DNA of 48,278 nt from Bacteroidales bacterium (GTDB lineage: Bacteria; Bacteroidota; Bacteroidia; Bacteroidales; PUMT01): the NCBI GenBank assembly GCA_007135095.1, contig SLJO01000022.1:1-48278 (forward strand), given 5' to 3'. Below the pieces are notes generated by a model. That model worked only from the letters and a program-made list of their open reading frames with translations. It was not told where the DNA came from and made no database searches. Position 1 is the stretch's first letter. Every line of letters starts with the position of its first letter. This document shows, one piece after another, positions 8,823-18,026 of the stretch. The position numbers and the translations under genes are program-made.

Positions 8823-10379
8823 ATGAAGCAAATATCAATACTTTGGGCGGATGATGAAATAGACCTTCTTAAACCTAATATTATTTTCCTTGAATCAAAA
8901 GGTTACAGGGTGCTGACGGCCACCAACGGACAGGATGCCATTGAGATGGTCAGGTCACATAATCCTGACCTGGTTTTCCTTGATGAATATATGCCGGGAA
9001 TAAGCGGGCTGCAGACTCTTGAAACGATAAAAAGCTCATTCCCCGCTATTCCCGTGATCATGATAACAAAGAGCGAGGAAGAGAATATCATGGAAGAGGC
9101 AATCGGTTCGAAGATATCAGATTACCTTATAAAGCCGGTTCATCCCAAACAGATACTGTTATCAATAAAAAAAACCCTGGATAACAGGCGGCTGGTTACC
9201 CAAAAAATCACATCTTCATATCAGCTGGAGTTCGGTAATATTACCATGGCCATAAATTCTGCTGTTTCATTCGATGACTGGGTTGATATTTACCGGCGAC
9301 TGGTTTACTGGGAACTGGAGCTCGAGAATTCTGCCGACCCGGGCATGAACGAGGTCATTGCCCACCAGAAGCTTGAGGCTAACAACGAGTTTGTCAAGTT
9401 TATAAAGTTAAATTACAAGGACTGGTTCCGGCAAAATGGCGGAGACAGGCCAGTGCTCTCAAATAACCTCTTTTCTGCAAGAATTTTGCCCCTGCTTGAT
9501 CCTTCGGAAAAGATAGTTATGATCATGATAGATAATCTGAGATATGACCAGTGGAAAGCAATACTTCCGGATATCAGGGAATTCTATCATGTTGGCAGTG
9601 AGGATATTTACTGCAGTATCTTGCCTACAGCCACACAGTTTGCGAGAAATGCGGTTTTCAGCGGACTAATGCCGGCCGATATAGAGAAACGATACCCCGG
9701 GTTGTGGAAGAACGATGATGATGATGGAAGTAAAAATCCGTATGAAGAGGAATTGCTAAACAAACAACTTTCAAGGCTGGGTGCAAATCCACAGTTTTAT
9801 TATGAAAAGGTGCTTAACAAAAAAAGCGGCAAAAAACTGTCGGAGAATATAAATTCCCTGATAAACAATCCCCTTACGGTCCTGGTATACAATTTTGTCG
9901 ATATGCTCTCCCATGCACGCACTGAGATGGATGTTATCAAGGAACTTGCCGGTGATGATGCCGCCTACCGGTCACTTACCAGATCCTGGTTCAGGCATTC
10001 CTACCTGCTTGATCTGTTAAAGGAGCTGTCAGGGGAAAAGGTAAAAATTGTCATAACCTCCGATCATGGTGCGATCAGGGTGGAAAATCCGATAAAGGTG
10101 ATAGGCGATCGCAGCACTACTACAAATTTACGTTACAAACAGGGGAAAAACCTTAACTACAAACCGAAACAGGTGTTCGAAATACGCACCCCCGGGCAAA
10201 TTCATCTCCCCATGTGCAACGTCAGCTCCACTTATATTTTTGCAACAGGCCCTGATTTTTTCGCCTATCCAAATAACTATAACTATTATGCCAACTATTA
10301 CAAAAACACCTTCCAGCATGGGGGTATATCACTTGAGGAAATGCTCGTTCCCTTCGTTATCCTTGAACCCCTCCAGTAA
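8823..10379 (+). CDS. porX: PorX: response regulator with PglZ phosphodiesterase domain
   Basis: PorX is the response regulator tied to type IX secretion in Porphyromonas, where it pairs with the kinase PorY and the sigma factor SigP. It has 518 aa. Its receiver domain (residues 1-120) has the acidic pocket D10/D11, the phosphoacceptor D54 in FLDEYMPG, T82 and K104. A helical linker leads to a PglZ alkaline-phosphatase-fold domain with D237 (MIDNLRYDQW), a candidate nucleophile threonine in LPTATQF (T269 or T271), D360/H364 (NFVDMLSHAR), D414/H415 (TSDHGAI) and H499 (FQHGG). These fit the zinc-dependent site reported to hydrolyse oligonucleotides in PorX. Its last base is shared with the tsaE start codon, so tsaE is coupled to it. 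Confidence 0.92.
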   Translation: MKQISILWADDEIDLLKPNIIFLESKGYRVLTATNGQDAIEMVRSHNPDLVFLDEYMPGISGLQTLETIKSSFPAIPVIMITKSEEENIMEEAIGSKISDYLIKPVHPKQILLSIKKTLDNRRLVTQKITSSYQLEFGNITMAINSAVSFDDWVDIYRRLVYWELELENSADPGMNEVIAHQKLEANNEFVKFIKLNYKDWFRQNGGDRPVLSNNLFSARILPLLDPSEKIVMIMIDNLRYDQWKAILPDIREFYHVGSEDIYCSILPTATQFARNAVFSGLMPADIEKRYPGLWKNDDDDGSKNPYEEELLNKQLSRLGANPQFYYEKVLNKKSGKKLSENINSLINNPLTVLVYNFVDMLSHARTEMDVIKELAGDDAAYRSLTRSWFRHSYLLDLLKELSGEKVKIVITSDHGAIRVENPIKVIGDRSTTTNLRYKQGKNLNYKPKQVFEIRTPGQIHLPMCNVSSTYIFATGPDFFAYPNNYNYYANYYKNTFQHGGISLEEMLVPFVILEPLQ

Positions 10380-10807
10380 TGATATCAGTTATGAAGCTGA
10401 GGTTTGACCTGGAAAATATCGATAAAACTGCCGGAGAACTGCTTAGTTCCTTTCCCGAAACAAGAATATTCGCTTTCTACGGGGAAATGGGTGCCGGAAA
10501 GACCACTTTCATCAAGGCCATGTGTCAGCAGGCCGGAGTGGAGGAGATTATCACCAGTCCCACTTTTTCCCTTGTAAATGAATACAGGAGCAAAAATAAT
10601 GGAGGGAAAGTATTTTTTCACTTTGATTTTTTTCGTATAGATGCGCTTGAAGAGGTCATGGATATGGGGTATGAAGATTATTTTTACAGCGATAGCATGT
10701 GCTTCATAGAATGGCCCGAGAAAATAGCAGGACTTCTGCCTGAAGAAACCTTGCGGCTGAAAATTGAGGTGCTGGAAACAGGTGAAAGACAATTAAGGAC
10801 GCTTTAG
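10379..10807 (+). CDS. tsaE: tRNA threonylcarbamoyladenosine biosynthesis ATPase TsaE
   Basis: ATPase of the TsaBDE complex that makes t6A at position 37 of ANN-decoding tRNAs. It has 142 aa, the usual length. The Walker A motif GEMGAGKTT lies at about residues 36-44, then SPTFSLVNEY and HFDFFRI; FIEWPEKI near residue 110 is the family signature. The ATG overlaps the porX stop by one base (TAATG), a strong coupling arrangement. The alternative ATG at 10391 would remove four residues. Confidence 0.93.
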   Translation: MISVMKLRFDLENIDKTAGELLSSFPETRIFAFYGEMGAGKTTFIKAMCQQAGVEEIITSPTFSLVNEYRSKNNGGKVFFHFDFFRIDALEEVMDMGYEDYFYSDSMCFIEWPEKIAGLLPEETLRLKIEVLETGERQLRTL

Positions 10808-10945
10808 GCCTCCTGCCTGATAATTCAGGTAACACTGCCCTTTTCTTGCAGATTCCCTTCTTTTTCCTTAACTTGCTGTATTCTTAATTTTATTTCCCTT
10901 CAAGCCAAAATACATTATTAATCCGTTTAAACCTGATTAGTGCAC

Positions 10946-12169
10946 ATGAAGCATCAAAATTTCCCCCACTCATGGGCCCTGGGAAAGGGTAGTCTTTTAC
11001 CCCAGGAAGAAGTCCTTGAAAGAGGTAAGATACGAAAGCAGCTTGTGGTAGGAATTCCAAAGGAACTGCAGGAAGATGAAAGCCGGACCGGACTTACCCC
11101 CGAGGCAGTGGAGATGCTGGTTGGGAACGGCCATCAGATCATTATTGAAACAAAAGCGGGGGCCAGGGCCAACTATACAGACAATGACTACAGCGAGTGC
11201 GGCGGGTTTATTGTTGATGACCATACTGAAATATTTGCAAAGAGCGATATTATACTGAAAATTTTCCCGCCGGTGACAAAGGAAATTGAATATATGAAGG
11301 GGAATCAGGTACTTATATCATCATTAAGGCATATGATGCAGGATAAGGATTATTTTTATCGTCTTATGAATAAAAGAGTTACTGCAATTTCATATGAACA
11401 TCTCAGAAATAATGACGATACCTTTCCGGTTATCCGTTCAATGAGCGAGATTGCCGGTGGCACATCAATACTGATAGCTGCCGAGTATCTTTCCAACCAG
11501 CATGGTGGCAAGGGTATCATGCTGGGAGGAATTACCGGGATAACCCCCACTGAGGTTGTTATACTGGGAGCCGGCGCCGCTGCAGAATCCGCTGCCAGGG
11601 CTGCCCTGAGCCTCGGTGCATTTGTAAAGGTATTCGATCATTCAGTAGATCGCCTGAGAAGACTTCAGGACATTATGGGGAACAGGCTGTATACCTCAAT
11701 TTTTCATCCAAGGGTAATAACCAAAGCCCTGCAGTCGGCCGATGTTGTTATCGGTGCCCTTCATCTGGACGGAAACGGGCCGCGTTTTTACATTACCGAG
11801 GAAATGGTAAAAGAGATGAAAAAGGGATCGGTAATAGTTGACCTGAGCATTGACCAGGGAGGCTGTATTGAAACATCCGAATGCCGTACCCACCGCTCTC
11901 CTGCATTTATCAAGCATGGAGTGACTCATTACTGTGTGCCGAATATTCCATCAAGGGTGGCAAGAACTGCAACGATAGCCCTGAGCAATATTTTTGCCCC
12001 GCTTATCCTGTCCATTGGCGAGTCAGGAGGTATTAAAGCGTCACTTTTAGAAAGCGCAGGTTTGCGCAAGGGAGTTTACATATATAACGGACTACTTACC
12101 AATTCGATGATCGGCCGGCTGTTTGATATACCCGCCAAAGATATCGAGCTTCTGATGGCTGCATTCTGA
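10946..12169 (+). CDS. ald: alanine dehydrogenase
   Basis: NAD-dependent oxidoreductase of the alanine dehydrogenase/transhydrogenase family, converting L-alanine to pyruvate and ammonia. It has 407 aa from the ATG at 10946; a GTG at 10940 would add two residues. The N-terminal substrate domain carries GIPKELQEDESRTGLTP, the Rossmann motif is VVILGAGAAAESAA (about residues 201-214), and DLSIDQGGCIE and PNIPSRVARTAT follow. It has a roughly 35-residue N-terminal extension compared with the Bacillus-type enzyme, typical in my recollection of the Bacteroidota branch. It stands alone, 138 nt after tsaE. A related family member with other substrate use cannot be excluded. Confidence 0.85.
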   Translation: MKHQNFPHSWALGKGSLLPQEEVLERGKIRKQLVVGIPKELQEDESRTGLTPEAVEMLVGNGHQIIIETKAGARANYTDNDYSECGGFIVDDHTEIFAKSDIILKIFPPVTKEIEYMKGNQVLISSLRHMMQDKDYFYRLMNKRVTAISYEHLRNNDDTFPVIRSMSEIAGGTSILIAAEYLSNQHGGKGIMLGGITGITPTEVVILGAGAAAESAARAALSLGAFVKVFDHSVDRLRRLQDIMGNRLYTSIFHPRVITKALQSADVVIGALHLDGNGPRFYITEEMVKEMKKGSVIVDLSIDQGGCIETSECRTHRSPAFIKHGVTHYCVPNIPSRVARTATIALSNIFAPLILSIGESGGIKASLLESAGLRKGVYIYNGLLTNSMIGRLFDIPAKDIELLMAAF

Positions 12170-12246
12170 GAGCCTGCCATGATCGGGCCGCTGCTGAAGT
12201 ATTCCCGGGTCAGGCTGTATATTGGCATCCATTGTTTGCAGATTAT

Positions 12247-12492
12247 TTAACTGAAATGTTTTTCAATTAATTCATCCCCTTTTCTGTTGCCAAGTTCAAG
12301 GGCCTTTATCCAGTCGCCTAATGCCCCGTCCTTATCACCAATAATATACCTGGCACGTCCCCTGTAAACATAAACATCGGGATAATGAGGAACCTTCTCC
12401 AGTTCATTATCGAACTCTGCTATTGCTCCCTTGAAATCGCCGGAATCGAATTTCATGACTCCTTTATGGTAGGATATAAGTGGTGTTTTCAT
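12247..12492 (-). CDS. small TPR protein
   Basis: An 81-aa cytoplasmic protein made almost wholly of two tetratricopeptide-like helical pairs: YHKGVMKFDSGDFKGAIAEF (about residues 8-27) and VYRGRARYIIGDKDGALGDW (about 42-61). There is no signal peptide or membrane segment, so a protein-protein adaptor role is likely, partner unknown. It is transcribed convergently with ald and lies 209 nt beyond the end of the 1155-aa barrel gene on the same strand. TPR identity is clear; the function is not. Confidence 0.7.
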   Translation of the reverse strand: MKTPLISYHKGVMKFDSGDFKGAIAEFDNELEKVPHYPDVYVYRGRARYIIGDKDGALGDWIKALELGNRKGDELIEKHFS

Positions 12493-12701
12493 TATTGCTG
12501 AAATTAAGTATATGAGTCCGGCTTATCTGTAAGCAGAATCATGCCATAAACATTTGTCAGCGTAAGGTAAATATAGCCAGGCTATTATAAAAACCACATG
12601 ATGTATACGCTGGATAAGAACTATACTATATGTAGGAAAAATATCCACATGTACTGCATCTGGGATGAATCCGGCCTGGGAGGGAATTGCCGGAGCGCGG
12701 T

Positions 12702-15700
12702 TTAAAAGAATGCTCTCATCTGCATTCCTCCATGGTGAATAAACCTTTCACCCTGGACAGTCCTTCCATGGTAATTCAGACTTAACTGGAGGTTACCGGT
12801 GAGGTTTTGCTGAAACTGGACCATCATGGTCATATTATTTCCGGGTTTGAGTCCTTCCAGCATCTCCCATGCCAGGGGCGTGTTCACGGAAGCATTGTAA
12901 TCAATATAAAAATAGTCGGCCCTGAGCATTATATTCCCCCTTGAGGGTATTGTATAGCTTATTTCCGTTCCTATATTATGCCGGTCGGCTTTTTCCTTTC
13001 CCGGATCATTTTCCTGCGTTGTCCATTTCAGGTGCAATGAGGTTTGAAGGGCAAAGCCAGGCTGAAAAGAAACTGCCACCCGGCCCGAATACATGTCAAT
13101 GTCGAAGTCCCTTCCGGGGAAAAATCCGGACCTGAACTTTTTTTTATTCGTTTCCAGGCGGTTGCTAAAGGTAATGGATTGCCTGACACTGTATCTTCCC
13201 GTCAGGGCATGTGAGCGCAAATGCCTGGTATCAAATCCGTTTACCAGCAGGTTTTTAGACTTGTTGTCCTGATGAAGGTATTCCATGACAAAGCGCCTTT
13301 CCCGGGGCTGGAATGAGACGGAGTTCCTGAAAGTGGAGGAGATATTTATAAGGTTGCTGTCGGATAGTTCTGAATGGAAAGGATTAATCCCGCTGATCAT
13401 GTCGGTATGCCTTGTTTTCTGGCCGGTACGGAATGCCGTCTGGCCTGAAAAATTTGAAAGAACACCCCTTAGCCCTGTGCTGCTGTTCCAGTGGGGCGGG
13501 GGTGAAATACGGATACCCTGACTGAACTGGTTCGACCGTGTACGGATAAGATCATCAGAGGGAATGAATACACGCAAATAATTTGCCTGATCGGGGAATG
13601 CGGCAGGTTCAAATTCATCAAGTTCTTTAATGCCATTGTCATTATAGTCCGTCCAGGTATGTGTCCCCTGCCCGCGGGAAACTTCGATATACATGAAATC
13701 TCTTTTTGCCTCCATGCCTGACCCTGTTTCATACATTCCCGTACTTTGCATGCTGCCGTTAAAGAACCTCAGTCTTGCATCAAGCCTGCCGTTAAGCGAA
13801 TTCTCCAAACTGCCTTTGTCGGCGGGGGCTCCGTCGGGAGCCAGGCTCCGGTGATGCAAAACACCCCCGAATTCATTTCCACCCGTGGTCCTTGCTTTAA
13901 ATCCCGATGAAAATTCCCTGGAAAAAGAGGAAGCCGCCAGCCTGTTCTCAACCGGGAGCTTGTCATCCCTTTCCCGGTAGGCAGTATGGAAATGAAATCT
14001 GGCAGTATCGGGATTTTCCAGGAATAACTCCCGCTGAAAAAATGCCATGCTGGATGCCGACATCAGTCCCCCGTTTTTCATCTGTATTTTATTGTTCTCC
14101 CCCTCACTCCTCACGCCAACCCTCAGTAACCACAGCGGCCTGCTGATTTCTGCCATATGTCTGAAAAATTCCGTTGCCATCAGGTCACTGCCTGAATTAA
14201 GGTAGCTGACCCTGAACCTTCCATCAAATCCTGCAACCCTGCTGCCGGCTTCCAGCATGTTATTAAGTCCCGAATAATTGTCTGAGACACGCAGATATTC
14301 GCCTTTATAACCTGCAAACCCTCCTTCATCCCTGATATAACCGGCATGCCAGCTGAGCTTATGCTCCCCGCGACTTTCAGGGGCACCCTCGAGGTTCCAG
14401 TCCCTTTCATATTCAACGGGCCTGAACCGCCCGGTGGTGGCAAAATCACTGCCCGAAAATTCATAATCGAGTCCGCCGGCCAGCATATGCTCATCGCTGT
14501 TAAGCGGTATTTTATTATCCAGCCCGATCCTGAATGCAAGTCCCGTATTATTTTCGTTATCCAGGCTGGAAAATGTGTTTTTGTCGAAATTGCTGACTGC
14601 AACCTCAAAGGAGGCCTCGCTGTTTGACGAAATAAAAGTATTGCCCCCCATGCTTACCACCTGTTGTTTTCCCGGGGCAACAAGCAGCGTAACTGGTTCG
14701 TAACTGCCGGAGAGAAGTCCGTTTACAGGAGCTGACCACCTGAATACGCGGCCGTTGGCCGCACTGCTCACGGGGTTATAGTTTCCCCGGTTTTCCCCGA
14801 CGTATGAGAATCCCAGCCTGTAATGGGCCCTGGCCGGGTCAGTGGAGTGCTGGTAAATGAGGTAGGATATTCCATCGACTATACTGTCGGATTTCTGGTA
14901 CAGCACCATATCATTACGGAATTCCACGCTGTCGATTTTGGGAACCCAGGCCCGGTGCAGGCTGTCACCTATGGAAGAGAGCAACTGTTTTTCTTCGTCC
15001 CTGAGTTCCTGCATCAGCGGCTGGTTCCTGGCATCATGTTCTGAAAAAACATTGATAAAATAATCTCCTCTTTCCGTCGACATACCGGTAGTGTTTGATA
15101 CCATGAACCTGGTATAGTTCCTGTCGGTATACTCAAACTCTGCAATTATTCTCCGGTCCTTTGTCACAGGTTTGGCTGAAGTGAAAGTTATTTCAGCCAG
15201 ATTATAATCAATGGTATAATCCCTGTCCACCCCCCTGGAAAGCAGCCTCCCGTCCATATAAACCCTTTCAGAGCCGGCAAGCACAATAATAAACAGCTCA
15301 TTACCGGCTCCCTTCAGCTTATAGGGCCCCTGGTTTCCCTCAATACCCTGGAAACTGTGCCTGTGGTAGCGTCCTTTGGAAACTGCCGCGCTGGTTGAGC
15401 TGGAAAGGTTGTTAAAAAGTCCGTTACCTGAGTTATGTGTTGTCGAGAATTGGACACCCTGCCCCTTTTTACTTAGCGGTAAAAATTTCCCCCTGCCGCC
15501 ATGGACATCGAAATCGCCGGCTGTGAGGCTCAGGTTGTCGTTATACAGCTGGATGGATATTTTGTCAAATTCCTGTATCTGCTGCGAGTATCCCTCGGGC
15601 TGGAGGGGTATGTTCTGGTCGGATATACTGGCCAGGATATTGATATTATCATCCAGTTTGCCGGATAGTTGCAGGTTAAGGTTGGAGGAGACCGTCACAT

Positions 15701-16169
15701 CCTGGTTATTGCCGAAATTCACCCCCCGTGAAATACTGCCGTTCCTTACTAGTCCCTCGCCGCTCCATATGTTTTCGCTTAACTGCCTGTATGTATACCG
15801 GTATGGATCTGCCTCTGTTGTATCACGCTGAAAAGGCATTATCAGGCTTGTGTCTTTTTTGCTTAAGCCCAGTGAGGGGTCGGATGTAAAAACGCGGTAT
15901 CTGGCAACTATTTCAGAGCCCCGGAAGGGGAAATGTTTTTTCAGTATTAGAAGGGAATTCAATGGATCAGAATGAAAAAGCGAATCCTCAATCTTCTCAT
16001 TTCCTGATAATGTAAACAGCCCGATTGTGCCGGGAACAATTTTCAGGCTGTCAAGCCGGATCGTGTCGGATGCTGCATATATAATTTTTTCCCTGATCCC
16101 GGAAAGTTCCTGGGAAAAAAGACCGGCAGGCAGCATAAAGATCAGTATTTTGATAATGATCAGTTTCAA
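12702..16169 (-). CDS. large outer-membrane beta-barrel protein of unknown function
   Basis: A 1155-aa exported protein; I cannot assign a specific family. The N terminus is a signal peptide (KLIIIKILIFMLPAGLFSQ). Residues 145-215 hold a pattern of alternating polar and hydrophobic residues (NLNLQLSGKLDDNINILASI, then DKISIQLYN and LSLTAGDF) that resembles repeat strands of SprA-type T9SS translocon proteins; this similarity is from memory. A Ca-binding-like loop DYNDNGIKELDEFE lies at about 840-855. The last 350 residues are amphipathic strands ending in MRAFF, the terminal aromatic expected of a BAM-inserted barrel. There is no T9SS C-terminal domain and no TonB box that I can see. Confidence 0.65.
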   Translation of the reverse strand: MKLIIIKILIFMLPAGLFSQELSGIREKIIYAASDTIRLDSLKIVPGTIGLFTLSGNEKIEDSLFHSDPLNSLLILKKHFPFRGSEIVARYRVFTSDPSLGLSKKDTSLIMPFQRDTTEADPYRYTYRQLSENIWSGEGLVRNGSISRGVNFGNNQDVTVSSNLNLQLSGKLDDNINILASISDQNIPLQPEGYSQQIQEFDKISIQLYNDNLSLTAGDFDVHGGRGKFLPLSKKGQGVQFSTTHNSGNGLFNNLSSSTSAAVSKGRYHRHSFQGIEGNQGPYKLKGAGNELFIIVLAGSERVYMDGRLLSRGVDRDYTIDYNLAEITFTSAKPVTKDRRIIAEFEYTDRNYTRFMVSNTTGMSTERGDYFINVFSEHDARNQPLMQELRDEEKQLLSSIGDSLHRAWVPKIDSVEFRNDMVLYQKSDSIVDGISYLIYQHSTDPARAHYRLGFSYVGENRGNYNPVSSAANGRVFRWSAPVNGLLSGSYEPVTLLVAPGKQQVVSMGGNTFISSNSEASFEVAVSNFDKNTFSSLDNENNTGLAFRIGLDNKIPLNSDEHMLAGGLDYEFSGSDFATTGRFRPVEYERDWNLEGAPESRGEHKLSWHAGYIRDEGGFAGYKGEYLRVSDNYSGLNNMLEAGSRVAGFDGRFRVSYLNSGSDLMATEFFRHMAEISRPLWLLRVGVRSEGENNKIQMKNGGLMSASSMAFFQRELFLENPDTARFHFHTAYRERDDKLPVENRLAASSFSREFSSGFKARTTGGNEFGGVLHHRSLAPDGAPADKGSLENSLNGRLDARLRFFNGSMQSTGMYETGSGMEAKRDFMYIEVSRGQGTHTWTDYNDNGIKELDEFEPAAFPDQANYLRVFIPSDDLIRTRSNQFSQGIRISPPPHWNSSTGLRGVLSNFSGQTAFRTGQKTRHTDMISGINPFHSELSDSNLINISSTFRNSVSFQPRERRFVMEYLHQDNKSKNLLVNGFDTRHLRSHALTGRYSVRQSITFSNRLETNKKKFRSGFFPGRDFDIDMYSGRVAVSFQPGFALQTSLHLKWTTQENDPGKEKADRHNIGTEISYTIPSRGNIMLRADYFYIDYNASVNTPLAWEMLEGLKPGNNMTMMVQFQQNLTGNLQLSLNYHGRTVQGERFIHHGGMQMRAFF

Positions 16170-16238
16170 AAGGGATCAGCTTAGGATGTAGTAAGAACGA
16201 ATATAATAACAATTAGGTACATGTTTTTACATGACTGC

Positions 16239-16270
16239 TTTGAATTATTGCATTTCTAAAACTACCTTTG
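16239..16270 (+). promoter_or_regulatory. Bacteroidota-type promoter for waaA
   Basis: TTTG at 16239-16242, a 20-nt spacer and TACCTTTG at 16263-16270 form an exact match to the phylum consensus. A start near 16277 would give a leader of about 105 nt before the waaA ATG. Confidence 0.72.
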
Positions 16271-16382
16271 CCGAAAATATCCTTACAATGCTTTGTAATA
16301 CGGGTAACCCTCATTATTGTACCATCCCGGCGGAAGGATCACCCGAAAAGCATTATCTGTAATTATTGCCAATAAACCATAA

Positions 16383-17615
16383 ATGATCATAATCTATAAT
16401 ATAGCCATTTATTTATACCAGGCAGCACTGATAATTTTATCTCCCTTCAATAAAAAGGCCGGTTTATGGTACAGGGGAAGGAAGAATTTTTTCCGTCAGT
16501 GGAAAGGTTTCAGTCCGGGCAACAGAAAAGTTATATGGGTTCATTGCGCCTCACTGGGAGAATTTGAACAGGGCAGGCCGGTGATTGAGGAATTCAGGAA
16601 AAGGGAGGATGACATTTTTATTTTGCTTACTTTTTTTTCACCTTCCGGTTATGAAATAAGGAAGAATTATCCCCTCGCTGATGCGGTCTGCTACCTGCCT
16701 TCCGATACAAGGGCCAATGCAGAGAAGTTTATCAGGGTATTCAGTCCCGACATGGCAGTTTTTGTAAAGTATGAATTCTGGTATAATTATATTGCCGGAT
16801 TACACAGGAACAAAATACCCCTTTATCTGATTTCCGCCAATTTCAGGGCGGGACAGATATTCTTTAAATGGTATGGAAAATGGTTTGGCAAAATGCTTCA
16901 CATGTTCAGTCACATTTTCGTGCAAAGTGACAGTTCCGGTCAGTTATTGAATTCACTTGGCGTTAAGCAGGTTACCGTAGCGGGTGACACGCGGTTTGAC
17001 CGTGTTGATTCCCTCAAACTTTCGCACCGTGAAATTCCCTTAGCAGCTGCTTTTTCCCGCGGCAGCTTTACGATTGTCGCGGGCAGCACATGGCCGGCCG
17101 ATCACGATCTGCTGGTGCGCTTTGTCAATGAAGCAAAGTATGATGTAAAGCTTATCATTGCCCCTCATGAGATAAATGAAGATGAAATAGATAAACTGGA
17201 AAGCAGGTTTTCGAAAAATACAGTGCGTTACTCCCGTGCCGGGAATACCGGTGCCGGAGAGGCCACGGTATTGATAATAGATAACATAGGTCTGCTTTCC
17301 TCTCTCTATGCATACGGAGCACTGGCCTATATAGGAGGAGGTTTCGGCAAGGGCATCCATAATATACTGGAAGCCTGCACGCACGGCCTTCCTGTCATCT
17401 TCGGACCCAACTATCATAAATTCAGGGAAGCCAAAGAACTGGTTGAGACGGGAGGAGCCTTTCCCGTGAATACCTACACTGACCTGCTGAATCGCGCAGG
17501 TGAGCTGATTGTAACTCCCGCCCTGCTGGAAAATGCAGGTAATACTGCATCAAATTATGTAAAAGACAACACCGGGGCCAGCAACACTATTGTCGACAAG
17601 ATTTTATCATTTTAA
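16383..17615 (+). CDS. waaA: 3-deoxy-D-manno-octulosonic acid (Kdo) transferase
   Basis: GT30 enzyme that transfers Kdo from CMP-Kdo to lipid A precursor at the inner face of the cytoplasmic membrane. It has 410 aa. An N-terminal membrane-anchoring segment (IYNIAIYLYQAALIILS) is followed by the family motif HCASLGEFEQGRP with the catalytic glutamate (about residue 60) and KYEFWYN. The C-terminal nucleotide-binding half carries AGSTWPADH, IAPHE, GGGFGKGIHNILEACTHG and PVIFGPNYHKF. It has its own promoter and is closed by a strong intrinsic terminator, so it is probably transcribed alone. Confidence 0.93.
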   Translation: MIIIYNIAIYLYQAALIILSPFNKKAGLWYRGRKNFFRQWKGFSPGNRKVIWVHCASLGEFEQGRPVIEEFRKREDDIFILLTFFSPSGYEIRKNYPLADAVCYLPSDTRANAEKFIRVFSPDMAVFVKYEFWYNYIAGLHRNKIPLYLISANFRAGQIFFKWYGKWFGKMLHMFSHIFVQSDSSGQLLNSLGVKQVTVAGDTRFDRVDSLKLSHREIPLAAAFSRGSFTIVAGSTWPADHDLLVRFVNEAKYDVKLIIAPHEINEDEIDKLESRFSKNTVRYSRAGNTGAGEATVLIIDNIGLLSSLYAYGALAYIGGGFGKGIHNILEACTHGLPVIFGPNYHKFREAKELVETGGAFPVNTYTDLLNRAGELIVTPALLENAGNTASNYVKDNTGASNTIVDKILSF

Positions 17616-17623
17616 AAATTCCC

Positions 17624-17646
17624 GGGGATTTTATCCCCTTTTTTTT
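17624..17646 (+). terminator. intrinsic terminator after waaA
   Basis: GGGGAT (17624-17629), a TTT loop, ATCCCC (17633-17638) and eight T residues (17639-17646). It lies 9 nt after the waaA stop. Confidence 0.88.
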
Positions 17647-18026
17647 ATCATTCGTCAGCCAGCAGTGTCAGTTCATACATTTCTGGCTGCCCGGCGGGTT
17701 AAATTTATAAAGCAGCGGGCAGCAGAAGACCTGTGCCCGCCCGTCACCGTAAGTTTAATTGAGTATTCTGGCAAAAGACAGTTGTTAAGACAGATAGGGG
17801 CGTAGTTAATAACTTTGTTGATAACTACAAAGTCATTATTGATGCAAAAACAGCGGTCATTATTTAACTTTGATATTCACCACCGACCAGATTTGGGTTG
17901 TATATGTGATATAATGGTAAATTAACAATTTTTCATTATACAAAAAAGCAGCGGGTGAATTGAACAAAGTTTGTTCTGCTTTCTATACAGCCATTAAAGT
18001 ATTAATTTTGTAAAGACGATGAATCA
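17647..18026 (+). other. long structured region upstream of nrdJ
   Basis: 380 nt without a gene. Two mutually exclusive hairpins share one arm: GCTGCCCG (17686-17693) pairs with CGGGCAGC (17716-17723), or GCGGGCA (17715-17721) pairs with TGCCCGC (17734-17740). Farther on, two interleaved dyads share bases: GTAGTTA/TAACTAC (17802-17808, 17822-17828) and ACTTTGT/ACAAAGT (17812-17818, 17827-17833). Exact TAnnTTTG elements occur at 17810-17817, 17865-17872 and 18003-18010, none with an ideal -33 partner. I do not recognise a full cobalamin riboswitch. An operator or leader RNA for nrdJ is possible. Confidence 0.45.
18003..18010 (+). promoter_or_regulatory. candidate -7 element close to nrdJ
   Basis: TAATTTTG matches TAnnTTTG and would start transcription near 18017, giving a nearly leaderless nrdJ mRNA. 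The nearest upstream TTTG (17970-17973) is 29 nt away, which is too far, so this is tentative. Confidence 0.35.

Noticed and set aside
8823-10379. PorX as part of a BREX or Pgl phage-defence system, because of its PglZ domain
   Set aside because: The domain order receiver-PglZ and the neighbour SprE fit PorX. No BrxC, PglX methyltransferase or other defence gene is nearby.
3291-12169. CRISPR, phage, transposase or integrase features
   Set aside because: Searched by eye for regular direct repeats with spacers, terminal inverted repeats and recombinase motifs through the whole window; none found. The only tandem repeats are protein-coding in the adhesin.
17647-17760. Cobalamin riboswitch before nrdJ
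   Set aside because: AGAAGACCTGTGCC faintly resembles the riboswitch's 3' box, but I cannot find the conserved B12 box (GCCACTG) or the upstream core elements. Kept only as an unassigned structured region.
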